Origin: NZWG01 sp964478995
Lineage (GTDB): Bacteria; Fidelibacterota; Marinisomatia; Marinisomatales; UBA1611
Assembly: GCA_964478995.1 (NCBI GenBank)
Contig: CAYZJY010000011.1
Coordinates: 1 to 35,192, forward strand
Direction: 5' to 3'
DNA length: 35,192 nucleotides
In this document: piece by piece, positions 1-8,463 of the stretch
Layout: every line of letters begins with the position of its first letter
Numbering within the stretch: the stretch's first letter is position 1
The notes under the pieces: model-generated
Seen by the model: only the letters and a program-made list of their open reading frames with translations
What the model was told of the DNA's origin: nothing
Database searches by the model: none
Program-made: the position numbers and the translations under genes

Positions 1-2235
1 GATCAGAATGGATATTTTGATATTCACATACTAGATGCGATGACCGGTAAAAGAATCAAAAAATTGGTCAAAGGTAATCGTGGTGTTGATTTTGAGGAAT
101 TAAAATGGTTACAACCTGGACTTTCATGGTCACCTGATAGTAAGAAGATCGTATTGGCCGCAAAAGCAGGTAAAGGTGATGTCTTGCATGTCATTGATGT
201 TGAAAGTCGTAAGAGCAAAAAATTTGAACTTGACATTGAAGGGGTTTTTTCAGCCTCTTGGAGCCCAAATGGGCATGAGATCGCTTATGTTGGTCAATCT
301 GGAAACTCGAGCGACATATATATATTTGACCTTGCTAGTGAATCTTCAAGAAAGATCACAGATGACATATTCTCTGATGCTTATCCATCTTGGAATTCTG
401 ATGGCACCACGTTAGCATTTGTATCTGATAGGGGCGATCGTGTATCTGGAGAATATGATGGATCAATATATGACCATGATTATGGACAGACAGATATTTA
501 TACTGTAAGTGTTGAAAATAATGACATAAAAAGGATCACAAACACTGCCCATAATGAGTCTCACCCAGTTTGGGCAAATACAAGCGAGGATCTTTTTTAC
601 ACTTCAGATTTCAATGGAGTCTGGAACTTATATATTCATCCATTAGATAATCTTAAAGGCGAGGATCTGTTAGGTCAACCATATGCCGTTACTAATGTTT
701 TGACTGGTCTGCAGCAACCAACTTTGAGTAAGGATGATAGATTACTCATCTTTGCTGGATACTCAGGTATTGGATGGGACCTATATAGCATGGCAAACCC
801 ATTAAAATTAAAAAAACAAAGAGTTGATCCCACTCAGTTCATTCTTAATGGAGAGACTGAAAAAACTACATTAGCAGATCTTAGGAAACATAAATCAAAC
901 ATGAAACGTGACATGGATGGTTCAAGTAATTACTCAAACTATATATTTGCAAGAGGGTATCGGCATTTTAATTCTCCCATCAAAGAAAGCAGTGCGTCTG
1001 AAGAACTTGTTTCGATAGACTCCGCAAAGGTTGATGGTCGTTATGTTCCAAAAGCATATAAAACAAGATTCACATTAGACCTAGTAAGTGGCAACCTACA
1101 AATAAGCAATGTTTTTGGTACCAGCGGCATGACATATTTTGCATTTAGCGATATTCTAGGTGATCATCAAATTGCATTTGGCACAGAGATGGTCCTTACT
1201 CTTGAAAATAGTGACTATTTCTTCCAATATGGATATCTGAAGAATAAGGTCGACTATTATTTAATTGCTTTTCAGAATGCAAACTTTTTTCAAGCAAATT
1301 ATTATAGTTTAGCGCGTTTGAGGCATTATGGATTACAAGGGATCATTTCCCAGCCTTTTAGTCGATACCAGAGGCTTGATTATGGATTGTCATGGCATAA
1401 CATAAACTATTCAATTCTGGAACAGGCATATAATGACTTTAACCAGATTCAATACTATACAACTTATGAATCAGAATACTCTACTGTCTTACCTAGGGTT
1501 AGTTGGATATTTGATAATACGGTATTTGGATTTACGGGTCCTGTTGATGGATTTAGACAAAATACCACATTAACTGTAAATCCCGGATACGGCTCCAATG
1601 AGATAAAATTTCAAACTGTCAAGGCAGACGTAAGGAAATATTGGCGATTTGGTAGGGACTATACCATTGCATTAAGAGGTTTTATAGGTAAGAGCCTTGG
1701 TCCAAATAAGCAAAAATTCTTTCTTGGAGGAATACCTTATCTTTTGAGTGGGGGTGGAGAGACCAATGGTATCCAGGATGACAATATTTTTAGGGATGTC
1801 ATACTTGATACATCTAATGCATCACTGATACATGATATTTATTTTACAGAGTATGCGTGGCCATTGAGAGGAGCTCGATTTGCTGAGCGTTTTGGAAATA
1901 CGACATCTTTATTTAACATAGAGGTACGTTTTCCATTTATTAATTATTTAGCACTAGGTTTTCCATTGAAGATGATATTTGGGAATATACGTGGACATGC
2001 ATTCATGGATATTGGCGCCGCTTGGGATGAAGGCAGTGAATTCTCTACTAATGATTGGCCAGATAGATATGGGCCAAATGTATCTGGAAATTATTCACCA
2101 TGGGTAACAACTGCAGGCCTGGGGACAAAGATCAATCTAGGTTATTTTCTATTAAAAATAGAAATGGCCTGGGATAGGAATCCAAATGGTTATTCTAAAC
2201 CTCAATGGTACTTTTCTTTAGGCCCAGACTGGTAA
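1..2235 (+). CDS. WD40/PD40 propeller plus C-terminal outer membrane beta-barrel protein (5' partial)
   Basis: The reading frame is open from the first base, so the gene starts upstream; an ATG at 40 is internal. The first ~280 visible residues carry TolB/PD40-type propeller blades, seen as repeated phrases such as SWSPDSKKI, SWSPNGHEIAYVG, SWNSDGTTLAFVSD and LSKDDRLLIFAG. The remaining ~400 residues are rich in alternating aromatic and polar residues like a beta-barrel (for example DYGLSWHNINYS, LFNIEVRFPF, HAFMDIGAAWD) and end in an aromatic residue (FSLGPDW), as outer membrane proteins usually do. The barrel resembles the Omp85/bacterial surface antigen C-terminal domain. It probably sits in the outer membrane with the propeller in the periplasm; its substrate is unknown. 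It is followed 47 bases later by radA. Domain calls are by eye. Confidence 0.8.
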   Translation, partial: DQNGYFDIHILDAMTGKRIKKLVKGNRGVDFEELKWLQPGLSWSPDSKKIVLAAKAGKGDVLHVIDVESRKSKKFELDIEGVFSASWSPNGHEIAYVGQSGNSSDIYIFDLASESSRKITDDIFSDAYPSWNSDGTTLAFVSDRGDRVSGEYDGSIYDHDYGQTDIYTVSVENNDIKRITNTAHNESHPVWANTSEDLFYTSDFNGVWNLYIHPLDNLKGEDLLGQPYAVTNVLTGLQQPTLSKDDRLLIFAGYSGIGWDLYSMANPLKLKKQRVDPTQFILNGETEKTTLADLRKHKSNMKRDMDGSSNYSNYIFARGYRHFNSPIKESSASEELVSIDSAKVDGRYVPKAYKTRFTLDLVSGNLQISNVFGTSGMTYFAFSDILGDHQIAFGTEMVLTLENSDYFFQYGYLKNKVDYYLIAFQNANFFQANYYSLARLRHYGLQGIISQPFSRYQRLDYGLSWHNINYSILEQAYNDFNQIQYYTTYESEYSTVLPRVSWIFDNTVFGFTGPVDGFRQNTTLTVNPGYGSNEIKFQTVKADVRKYWRFGRDYTIALRGFIGKSLGPNKQKFFLGGIPYLLSGGGETNGIQDDNIFRDVILDTSNASLIHDIYFTEYAWPLRGARFAERFGNTTSLFNIEVRFPFINYLALGFPLKMIFGNIRGHAFMDIGAAWDEGSEFSTNDWPDRYGPNVSGNYSPWVTTAGLGTKINLGYFLLKIEMAWDRNPNGYSKPQWYFSLGPDW

Positions 2236-2282
2236 ACCTTCCTTGATTCCTCTATCCTTGGTGGGCAATTTCTAGACCCATC

Positions 2283-3635
2283 ATGGCCAATATCAGATCA
2301 AAAATAGTATTTCTATGCTCCGCCTGTGGTGATGATTTCCCTAAATGGAATGGTCAATGCCCTTCGTGTAAGGAATGGGGTACTCTCTCAGAGTTTAAAA
2401 CATCTAATAAAAAGAAAAGAAGTTCATTACAGAGAGAATCAAGGTCTTTGAATGACATATTAAATACTGATCCAGGAGAACGATCAAGCACAGGTCTAAA
2501 TGAAGTCGATCGAGTGCTAGGAGGCGGATTATTATCAGGTTCACTTATTCTGCTTGGAGGTAATCCAGGCGTTGGAAAATCAACTCTAGCTCTTCATATT
2601 TGTTCTGGATTAAAAAAGAAGGCTCTTTATATATCAGCGGAGGAAAGCGAAGAGCAAGTTGCACTTAGAGCAAAAAGATTGAGGGTCGATCCAGAAAATT
2701 TGTTTTTTTCCGGAGAAAATGAACTTGAGGGAATTTTTAACCATTTAGAACGTATTCGTCCAGAGATACTCATTGTTGATTCCATCCAAACTATTATGAA
2801 TTCAGAACTTGATTCTCTACCCGGTTCACCCAGTCAGATACGTGATTGTGGACAAAGATTTTTAGAAACAGCCAAGCATAAGAATGTGGCCATATTGATC
2901 GTTGGGCATGTTACAAAAGAAGGGACGATCGCTGGTCCAAAAATGCTGGAACACATGGTAGATACTGTTTTATACATGGAGGGGGATGATCGATATGACC
3001 ATCGTATGTTAAGATCTGAAAAGAATCGATTTGGGGCCACCCATGAAGTAGGAATATTTCAAATGAATGAGAGAGGTCTTGAAGAAATTAAAAACCCATC
3101 TGAGATGTTTATAGCCGAGCGTAGTATTGATGTTCCAGGTACAACGATATACCCCTCTCTGGAAGGGACAAGACCGATTCTTGTTGAAGTACAGGCCCTA
3201 GTTTCAAATGCCAATTATGGCACCCCTCAGAGAAATGTAAATGGTTTTGACTATAAACGCCTAGGAATGCTGATCGCGGTATTAGAAAAAAGAATGGGAC
3301 TTGCAATGGGGACCAAGGATGTATTCGTTAATTTGGTAGGAGGTCTAAAGGTTGATGATCCTGCATTGGATCTTGCAATTATTTCATCCATTGCATCAAG
3401 CATGATGGATAGCCCTGTTGATAAAGGCGCAGTATTATGTGGAGAAGTGGGCCTTGCTGGGGAAGTACGCTCGATCAATCGGATTGAACATCGACTTAGT
3501 GAGGCTCAATCGCTTGGATTCAAAGTTGCACTGGTTCCGTCTTCAAGCCTAAAAAAAGGCATGGATAAATTAAAGTTGGATATTGAATTGAAGCCTATTA
3601 GTTATGTTAAAGAAGCTTTCAAATTGTTATTCTGA
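2283..3635 (+). CDS. radA: DNA repair protein RadA
   Basis: RadA (Sms) is a RecA-like ATPase/helicase that helps branch migration and processing of recombination intermediates. The 450-residue length is normal for the family. All family marks are visible: an N-terminal four-cysteine zinc finger (C12, C15, C26, C29 in CSAC...CPSC), a Walker A motif GGNPGVGKST at about residues 92-101, a Walker B-like ILIVDSIQT, the RadA-specific KNRFG motif, and a C-terminal Lon-protease-like domain. The ATG at 2283 gives the expected MANIRSKIVFLC start. The next gene, tgt, begins 5 bases after the stop, so the two are probably co-transcribed. Identification is secure. Confidence 0.97.
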   Translation: MANIRSKIVFLCSACGDDFPKWNGQCPSCKEWGTLSEFKTSNKKKRSSLQRESRSLNDILNTDPGERSSTGLNEVDRVLGGGLLSGSLILLGGNPGVGKSTLALHICSGLKKKALYISAEESEEQVALRAKRLRVDPENLFFSGENELEGIFNHLERIRPEILIVDSIQTIMNSELDSLPGSPSQIRDCGQRFLETAKHKNVAILIVGHVTKEGTIAGPKMLEHMVDTVLYMEGDDRYDHRMLRSEKNRFGATHEVGIFQMNERGLEEIKNPSEMFIAERSIDVPGTTIYPSLEGTRPILVEVQALVSNANYGTPQRNVNGFDYKRLGMLIAVLEKRMGLAMGTKDVFVNLVGGLKVDDPALDLAIISSIASSMMDSPVDKGAVLCGEVGLAGEVRSINRIEHRLSEAQSLGFKVALVPSSSLKKGMDKLKLDIELKPISYVKEAFKLLF

Positions 3636-3640
3636 TTGAA

Positions 3641-4774
3641 TTGAAATTCACAATAAAAAACAATCCTGAAAATTCTAAAGCCCGTACAGGTATCATAGAA
3701 ACTGACCATGGCGATATTAGTACCCCTGTATTCATGCCTGTTGGTACGGTTGGGGCTGTAAAGACCATGGGGCCTGAGGAGCTTAAGGACATTGATTTTA
3801 AAATAATACTTGGTAATACTTATCATCTTTATCTAAGACCTGGGACTGCAATCATCAACCAAGCGGGAGGTCTACATAAATTCGTATCTTGGGACAGACC
3901 TATTTTAACGGATAGTGGAGGTTTTCAAGTTTTTTCTCTCGCTAAATTAAATAAAATATCTGATGATGGAGTAGAATTTCAATCACATCTTGATGGTAGC
4001 AGACACATGTTTACACCAGAAAGATCAATGAACATCCAGCGTGAACTTGGTTCGGATATCATAATGGCCTTTGATGACTGTCCACCAGGCGATGCAGACT
4101 ACGCAACGATCAAAAGATCCGTTGAAAGAACAACTAGTTGGATGAAGCGTTGCACGAATTGGTTGAGAGAAAATCCAGAGATTTATGACCATGAGCAGGT
4201 TGTATTTCCCATCATTCAGGGTGGAGTTGATCAAGGCCTTAGGCAAATGAGTATTGAGCAATTGGTCGATCAATCATCTTGTGGGATGGCCATTGGCGGG
4301 CTTGCAGTTGGAGAAGAAAAAAATGCAATGTTTGATACCATAGAATTCTGTGATACCTTAATTCCAGAGAATCAGCCTCGTTATCTCATGGGCGTAGGTA
4401 GACCATCTGATATTATTGAAGCAGTAAAAAGAGGTGTAGACATGTTTGATTGTGTCATGCCAACTCGAAATGGTAGAAATGGCCATGTTTTTACATCCAA
4501 TGGGGTCATCAATATTAGAAATGAAAAATATAAGAATGACCACTCCTCCATGGATAAGCATAGTTCTCACCCATGGGGTAATTCTTTTTCAAGGTCTTAT
4601 GTGAGGCATCTTTTCAATATCAATGAAGTGCTAGGTCTACGGATCGCATCTACACTGAACCTTTCTTACTATAACGATCTCATGAAAGACATAAGAAAGA
4701 ACATAGATAATGATAATTTTGAGAATTGGTCAAAAAGTACATTAGATGAAATGAGTAAAATGAAGGGAATGTAA
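3641..4774 (+). CDS. tgt: tRNA-guanine(34) transglycosylase lacking the zinc-site residues
   Basis: This is a queuine/preQ1 tRNA-ribosyltransferase family protein, which exchanges guanine 34 for preQ1 in GUN-anticodon tRNAs. The core is conserved: DSGGFQVFS with the active-site aspartate, FDDCPPG, GGLAVGE, MGVGRPSDI and FDCVMPTRNGRNGHVF. The start is TTG at 3641; it gives MKFTI, and no in-frame ATG lies before the conserved N-terminus. The oddity is the C-terminal zinc site. Where E. coli Tgt has CDCYTC followed later by IHNL, this protein reads SSHPWG and TLNL, so all three cysteines and the histidine are replaced, although the flanking SRSYVRHLF...LGLRI...LSYY aligns without gaps. It may keep activity with a zinc-free fold or may have diverged. 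The nudix gene overlaps its stop (TAATG). Confidence 0.93.
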   Translation: MKFTIKNNPENSKARTGIIETDHGDISTPVFMPVGTVGAVKTMGPEELKDIDFKIILGNTYHLYLRPGTAIINQAGGLHKFVSWDRPILTDSGGFQVFSLAKLNKISDDGVEFQSHLDGSRHMFTPERSMNIQRELGSDIIMAFDDCPPGDADYATIKRSVERTTSWMKRCTNWLRENPEIYDHEQVVFPIIQGGVDQGLRQMSIEQLVDQSSCGMAIGGLAVGEEKNAMFDTIEFCDTLIPENQPRYLMGVGRPSDIIEAVKRGVDMFDCVMPTRNGRNGHVFTSNGVINIRNEKYKNDHSSMDKHSSHPWGNSFSRSYVRHLFNINEVLGLRIASTLNLSYYNDLMKDIRKNIDNDNFENWSKSTLDEMSKMKGM

Positions 4775-5235
4775 TGCCTGAAATTCTTGTTAGGGTCATT
4801 GATGCTTACGTATTTCGTCATACGAATAATGGACCCAGATTTTTATTATTAAAACGTGCAAAAACAAAAATGTATGAACATCTTTGGCAGGGCGTTGCTG
4901 GAAAGATAGAGCAAGGTGAAACAGCGACAGACGCTGCTATTCGTGAATTAAAAGAAGAGACTGGATTTGAGCCCATGAGAATATTTGTAGCAGACCATGT
5001 CAGTAAATTTTATGAGACCCATGGAGATAGGATTAACTTGGTTCCCGTATTTGGAATAGAAGTTGATGATGATGCGGTCACTATTTCAAAAGAGCATTGT
5101 GATTTCAAATGGGTTTCATATGAGTCAGCCTCTAAAACACTTGTATGGAAAGGTCAGAAGGAAGGAATTTCAGCGGTTCATAACATGATAATTTCAGATG
5201 ATGACCGGATCAAATGGTCAAAGGTCTCATTATAA
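4774..5235 (+). CDS. Nudix hydrolase
   Basis: This 153-residue protein has a textbook Nudix box, GX5EX7REUXEEXGU, at residues 43-65 (G43, E49, R57, E58, E61, E62, G64). That box binds the divalent metal and cleaves a nucleoside diphosphate linked to another moiety. The N-terminal strand pattern (VRVIDAYVFRH...FLLLKRA) and overall length resemble the dihydroneopterin triphosphate/dATP pyrophosphatase (NudB-like) branch, but substrate cannot be read from sequence. The start codon overlaps the tgt stop as TAATG, so it is probably translationally coupled to tgt. The peroxiredoxin gene follows after 17 bases with its own good ribosome binding site. Confidence 0.9.
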   Translation: MPEILVRVIDAYVFRHTNNGPRFLLLKRAKTKMYEHLWQGVAGKIEQGETATDAAIRELKEETGFEPMRIFVADHVSKFYETHGDRINLVPVFGIEVDDDAVTISKEHCDFKWVSYESASKTLVWKGQKEGISAVHNMIISDDDRIKWSKVSL

Positions 5236-5252
5236 TTTAATCGGAGACATAA

Positions 5253-5708
5253 ATGTTATTGGAAGGAATTAAGGCACCAGACTTCACATTGGATGATCAA
5301 GATGGTAATCCAGTAAGCCTAAGTGATTTTCAAGGTCAGAAGGTATTGATCTGGTTTTACCCTAAGGCCAGTACACCAGGCTGAACAATTGAAGGTCAAT
5401 TGCTCCGGGATGAGCATAAGAAATTTCAGGCAAAGAATACGGCCATCATTGGTATGAGCGCGGACTCTGTTAAAGCTCAAAAAAACTTTTGTACCAAACA
5501 AGGATTCCCCTTTGCTCTCCTTTCCGATCCAGATAAGACGATCATCAAGGCTTATGAGGCATTTGGCTTGAAAAAGTTCATGGGAAAAGAATACGAAGGG
5601 ATATATCGCGTATCATATTTGGTTGATGAGGATGGCGTTATTCAAAAGGCCTATGATAAGGTCAAACCAAAAGAACATGCCCAGCAGGTCTTATCTGATC
5701 TTGACTAA
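5253..5708 (+). CDS. bcp: Bcp/PrxQ peroxiredoxin, candidate selenoprotein (in-frame TGA = Sec44)
   Basis: Peroxiredoxins of this family reduce peroxides using a peroxidatic cysteine in a TPGCT motif. Here the motif reads STPG-TGA-T: codon 44 is TGA (5382-5384) exactly at the catalytic position. The frame is open and family-like on both sides: KAPDFTLDDQDGNPVSLSDF before it, then IIGMSADSV, FPFALLSDPD and GKEYEGIYRVSYLVDEDG after it. Read through, the protein is 151 residues, a normal Bcp length. The start is the ATG at 5253, with GGAG at 5243-5246 as ribosome binding site. A cysteine five residues after the catalytic position, as in E. coli Bcp, is absent; Cys80 lies 36 residues after Sec44, the spacing I recall for the alternative PrxQ class with its resolving cysteine on helix 3. 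A hairpin suited to a bacterial SECIS follows. A tool without Sec support would report only a fragment from about 5400. Its stop overlaps the convergent gene's stop. Confidence 0.85.
5382..5416 (+). promoter_or_regulatory. Candidate bacterial SECIS element of the bcp gene
   Basis: The UGA at 5382-5384 is followed by a 16-base spacer and then a hairpin: stem UGCUC (5401-5405), six-base loop CGGGAU (5406-5411), stem GAGCA (5412-5416). The loop starts at nucleotide 22 after the UGA and has G at its second position. That fits the general bacterial SECIS description, a hairpin shortly after UGA with a G near the start of the apical loop, which is recognised by SelB. The structure was found by hand pairing, not by folding. 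Confidence 0.6.
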
Positions 5709-6628
5709 ATGGGAATGGTCAAACCTTTATCCTTAAATAATTCTTCATTGATCGAATCATCCATGTAGCCCATCATCACAGAATGTCCTTTGATCTTTAT
5801 GTGGTTGGCTTCAAGGTTATACTCTGATAGATGCACCGGTATTTGTCCAATAGACAAAGCTGTTGTATTCTCTATGCAGATGCCAATTTCATTATCTGAA
5901 AATTGCTCTATGTTTTCTATGTCTTTTCTAAGATTATAATCATTCCCTGATGCTCCTATGGTCAATTCTGGTTTAATCGGATCATAGATGCATCCACAAT
6001 AGATTGGGAGTATTGCCTGAAAAGTAACCCAACACATTGAGCCCACTGATAGGTCACAATGAATCCGTGTTCTGCTATTTATTCGCATCGCCTTTTGTAA
6101 TCCATTTGCATTGACCAATAGGTTATAATGAGATAGTCTGATTCCTGCTCCCTTTTCAAAAGATAAGACTGCCTCATCACTCAGAAGGGGTTTGTACCCT
6201 GGCTCAAATCTTTCAGGATATTCTTTTATTTTTTGGAATAGATCATTTTTTGGTTCAATTACATGTTTAGTCTCAGATTTTTTTTTGATCTTTTCTATGT
6301 CCATATTGCAAGGTAAGACCACTGAGGAACCTAGATTCCAAATACCATAAAGTAATATTAATGCTTCTGGATGTTTTGTTTCTGTCATGATCACTCTTTG
6401 GTTTGGTCCTATGCCTAGACTTTCTAACCAATGACTTGTTTGTTGAACACATGAAAAGAATTCCTGGTTTGTCATTCTAGATTCCTCTATCATGATCTGA
6501 TCTGAAAATTTAATTGTTTGTCCTTCGATCAGAGACCTCATGGAAGGATATGGGGTCATGTATTCTATTGGCTCCACATTGCCGATGCTTTGAGCATCAT
6601 ATATTTTGGTTTTTAAACTTGTTTTCAT
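5705..6628 (-). CDS. Truncated, degenerate AMP-dependent synthetase/ligase-like protein
   Basis: The protein resembles acyl-CoA synthetase/AMP-ligase family members but at ~307 residues is far shorter than the usual ~500 or more. An N-terminal part (TNQEFFSCVQQTSHWLESLGIGPNQ, then PEALILLYGIWNLGSSVVLP) and LSHYNLLVNANGLQKAM match the family, and IKGHSVMMGYMDD resembles the hinge-proximal GY motif. The nucleotide-binding STGTTGxPKG loop is missing: the sequence runs DEAVLSFEKGAGIRLSHYNLL. The middle and the C-terminal lid are also reduced. The ATG at 6628 (MKTSLKTKIYD) is preferred because it leaves about 100 bases for a divergent promoter region; an in-frame ATG at 6712 is the alternative. 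It is convergent with bcp and overlaps its stop. The frame is intact, so it may be a non-catalytic homologue rather than a dead gene. Confidence 0.6.
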   Translation of the reverse strand: MKTSLKTKIYDAQSIGNVEPIEYMTPYPSMRSLIEGQTIKFSDQIMIEESRMTNQEFFSCVQQTSHWLESLGIGPNQRVIMTETKHPEALILLYGIWNLGSSVVLPCNMDIEKIKKKSETKHVIEPKNDLFQKIKEYPERFEPGYKPLLSDEAVLSFEKGAGIRLSHYNLLVNANGLQKAMRINSRTRIHCDLSVGSMCWVTFQAILPIYCGCIYDPIKPELTIGASGNDYNLRKDIENIEQFSDNEIGICIENTTALSIGQIPVHLSEYNLEANHIKIKGHSVMMGYMDDSINEELFKDKGLTIPI

Positions 6629-6729
6629 GGTAAAAACTATAAAGAATGATCCAGGATTATGATCTATAATTTTCATTGGAAGTATATTGTTAGTTTTTGT
6701 ACTCTGTGGCATGAAAAAGAAACGGTCTC

Positions 6730-7821
6730 ATGAATAAAATACTAATAATATTATTAATCACCTTATCAATGGGGAACGATTTGGACAGGGCGCTCCAAAC
6801 TTCTGGGGAAAACCGTTCAGAGTTAGAAAAAGCCATCAATCATGCCCCAAAAGATCAGTCCGAGGGAATGACTTGGTTAATAAGTCATATGCCAGATGAA
6901 GACCTTAAGGTCATGTCGGCTGAATTTCTGCTTTCAAATTGTGATCTGGCCTATAATGCAAGAAATAATACTTCTTGGGGTAGAGGATTATCCGATGAAC
7001 TATTCTTTGAATATGTTCTTCCCTATGCAAATTTGAATGAAAAAGTTGAGAACTGGCGAAAGGACTTCTACAATAAATTTTATCCCATGGTGAAGGATGC
7101 AAAATCTTCCTATGATGCTGTTGTTATACTTAATAAAAAGATGTTTGATGAATTAGGCGTTATTTATTCTACAAAGCGTCCAAAGGCAGATCAGGCACCC
7201 TATGAAAGTATTTCTGCAGGCATGGCCTCATGCACAGGGCTAAGTATTTTGTTGATCGATGCCTGTCGGAGCGTGGGTATTCCTGCACGATTTGTGGGTA
7301 CTCCTCTATGGCACAATAATTCTGGTAATCATTCCTGGGTTGAGGTCTGGGATGGGCAATGGCATTTTACAGGTGCGGCAGAACCCACGGATGATAAATT
7401 AAATCAATCATGGTTCCAGGAACTCGCAAGCAAAGCCACTGAAGGAAGCAATAAATATGGTATCTTTGCGGCGACATGGGAGGATACAGATAATTATTTC
7501 CCAATGAATTGGCTACCAAATGTTAAAGTTTATAATGCAATAGATGTAACAAGCAGATATCAACTTGAACTGGTCAATGAAAAACTCATACCAATTCGAA
7601 TAAGGGCATTGGATTCATCAGGAAATCGTCAGGAAGTAAAAGTCATGGTCTTTGGTGAGGATAATTATTTAATGGAAGGTGTCAGTAAAGGTGAGACATG
7701 TGATGCAAATGACCACCTTACATTCATGCTGCCTAAAGGAAAAGTATTTACACTGCAATCACAGCAAGTTAAAAAGATGGTCAAGGTGGTCAAGGAGGAA
7801 CTCATTGACCTTAAATTATAA
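6730..7821 (+). CDS. Secreted transglutaminase-like (papain-fold) protein
   Basis: This is a 363-residue protein with a short N-terminal signal sequence (MNKILIILLITLSMG). The central region (about residues 120-225) carries a transglutaminase-like core: the nucleophile candidate Cys168 in GMASCTGLSILLIDACRSVG, followed by GIPARFVGTPLW, and His201 in GNHSWVEVWDGQWHF. The third member of the triad is probably the acidic residue in the AEPTDD segment just after. In bacteria such domains are often peptidases or amidases rather than cross-linkers. The C-terminal ~110 residues look like a beta-rich domain without a name I recognise. The gene stands alone, divergent from the AMP-ligase-like gene and convergent with the tyrosine operon. 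The substrate is unknown. Confidence 0.8.
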   Translation: MNKILIILLITLSMGNDLDRALQTSGENRSELEKAINHAPKDQSEGMTWLISHMPDEDLKVMSAEFLLSNCDLAYNARNNTSWGRGLSDELFFEYVLPYANLNEKVENWRKDFYNKFYPMVKDAKSSYDAVVILNKKMFDELGVIYSTKRPKADQAPYESISAGMASCTGLSILLIDACRSVGIPARFVGTPLWHNNSGNHSWVEVWDGQWHFTGAAEPTDDKLNQSWFQELASKATEGSNKYGIFAATWEDTDNYFPMNWLPNVKVYNAIDVTSRYQLELVNEKLIPIRIRALDSSGNRQEVKVMVFGEDNYLMEGVSKGETCDANDHLTFMLPKGKVFTLQSQQVKKMVKVVKEELIDLKL

Positions 7822-7842
7822 CACCTTCAATAAGTAATTTTC

Positions 7843-8463
7843 TTATTTTGGTTTGATCTTGCGAATGATCTCGAAGGTATCATTGGGCCTTGCATAATAA
7901 TTCCCGGCAAGCCTGCCAATTGGTTGAAGTTTATCTAGAAGAATGCGACCATCTTCGTAGACATCATCATCAATTTGAAAGAGTACTACTGTTCCAATGA
8001 CTATAAAGCCACTTCCTGCATCTCCAGCACCTATCTCAACGACCTGATTCAATTCGCATTCAAAATTTATTTTGGATTCCAAAACTCTAGGTGGGTGAAC
8101 CTTATCTGATGGTTGTGGAGTTAATCCAGAAATTTCAAATTCATCTACGTTAGGATCAAAATCAGTAGAGCATTGCACCATTTTTTTGGCGAACCCTTCG
8201 GATACAATGTTAACGACAAATTGATTATTTTCTCTTATGTTTACTAGTGTGTCTTTTTCTTTTGCATCCCATCCACGTCGAGCTGGAGCAAACATGATAG
8301 TAGGTGGGTTGGCACAAACTCCATTGAAATATGAGAATGGTGCAACATTATTTTTACCATCTTTTGATAATGTAGAGACAAGGGCAATCGGTCGAGGAAC
8401 AATGGATCCTATCATCAATTTATGTATTTCAGAAAATGATATTTTAGAGGGGTCAAATTTCAT
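7843..8463 (-). CDS. Flavin reductase-like FMN-binding split-barrel protein
   Basis: A 206-residue member of the flavin reductase-like (DIM6/NTAB, FMN-binding split barrel) family. Typical segments are PRPIALVSTLSKDGKNNVAPFSYFN near the N-terminus, PPTIMFAPARR and NNQFVVNIVSE. It is the last gene of the tyrosine degradation operon and its ATG overlaps the homogentisate dioxygenase stop (ATGA), so it is translationally coupled. Homologues frequently sit beside homogentisate pathway genes; the exact role there is not clear to me. It may reduce flavin, or act as a flavoprotein on a pathway intermediate or by-product. It is convergent with the transglutaminase-like gene across a 21-base gap. Confidence 0.87.
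   Translation of the reverse strand: MKFDPSKISFSEIHKLMIGSIVPRPIALVSTLSKDGKNNVAPFSYFNGVCANPPTIMFAPARRGWDAKEKDTLVNIRENNQFVVNIVSEGFAKKMVQCSTDFDPNVDEFEISGLTPQPSDKVHPPRVLESKINFECELNQVVEIGAGDAGSGFIVIGTVVLFQIDDDVYEDGRILLDKLQPIGRLAGNYYARPNDTFEIIRKIKPK

Noticed and set aside
5382..5384. TGA in bcp as a nonsense mutation or sequencing error
   Set aside because: It falls exactly on the catalytic cysteine codon, the frame continues with family sequence to a normal end, a hairpin follows at suitable distance, and a second such case exists in the window. A read error remains formally possible.
5386..5402. Inverted repeat CAATTG-AAGGT-CAATTG directly after the TGA as the SECIS
   Set aside because: Its loop starts only 8 bases after the UGA, too close for a bacterial SECIS; the hairpin at 5401-5416 fits better.
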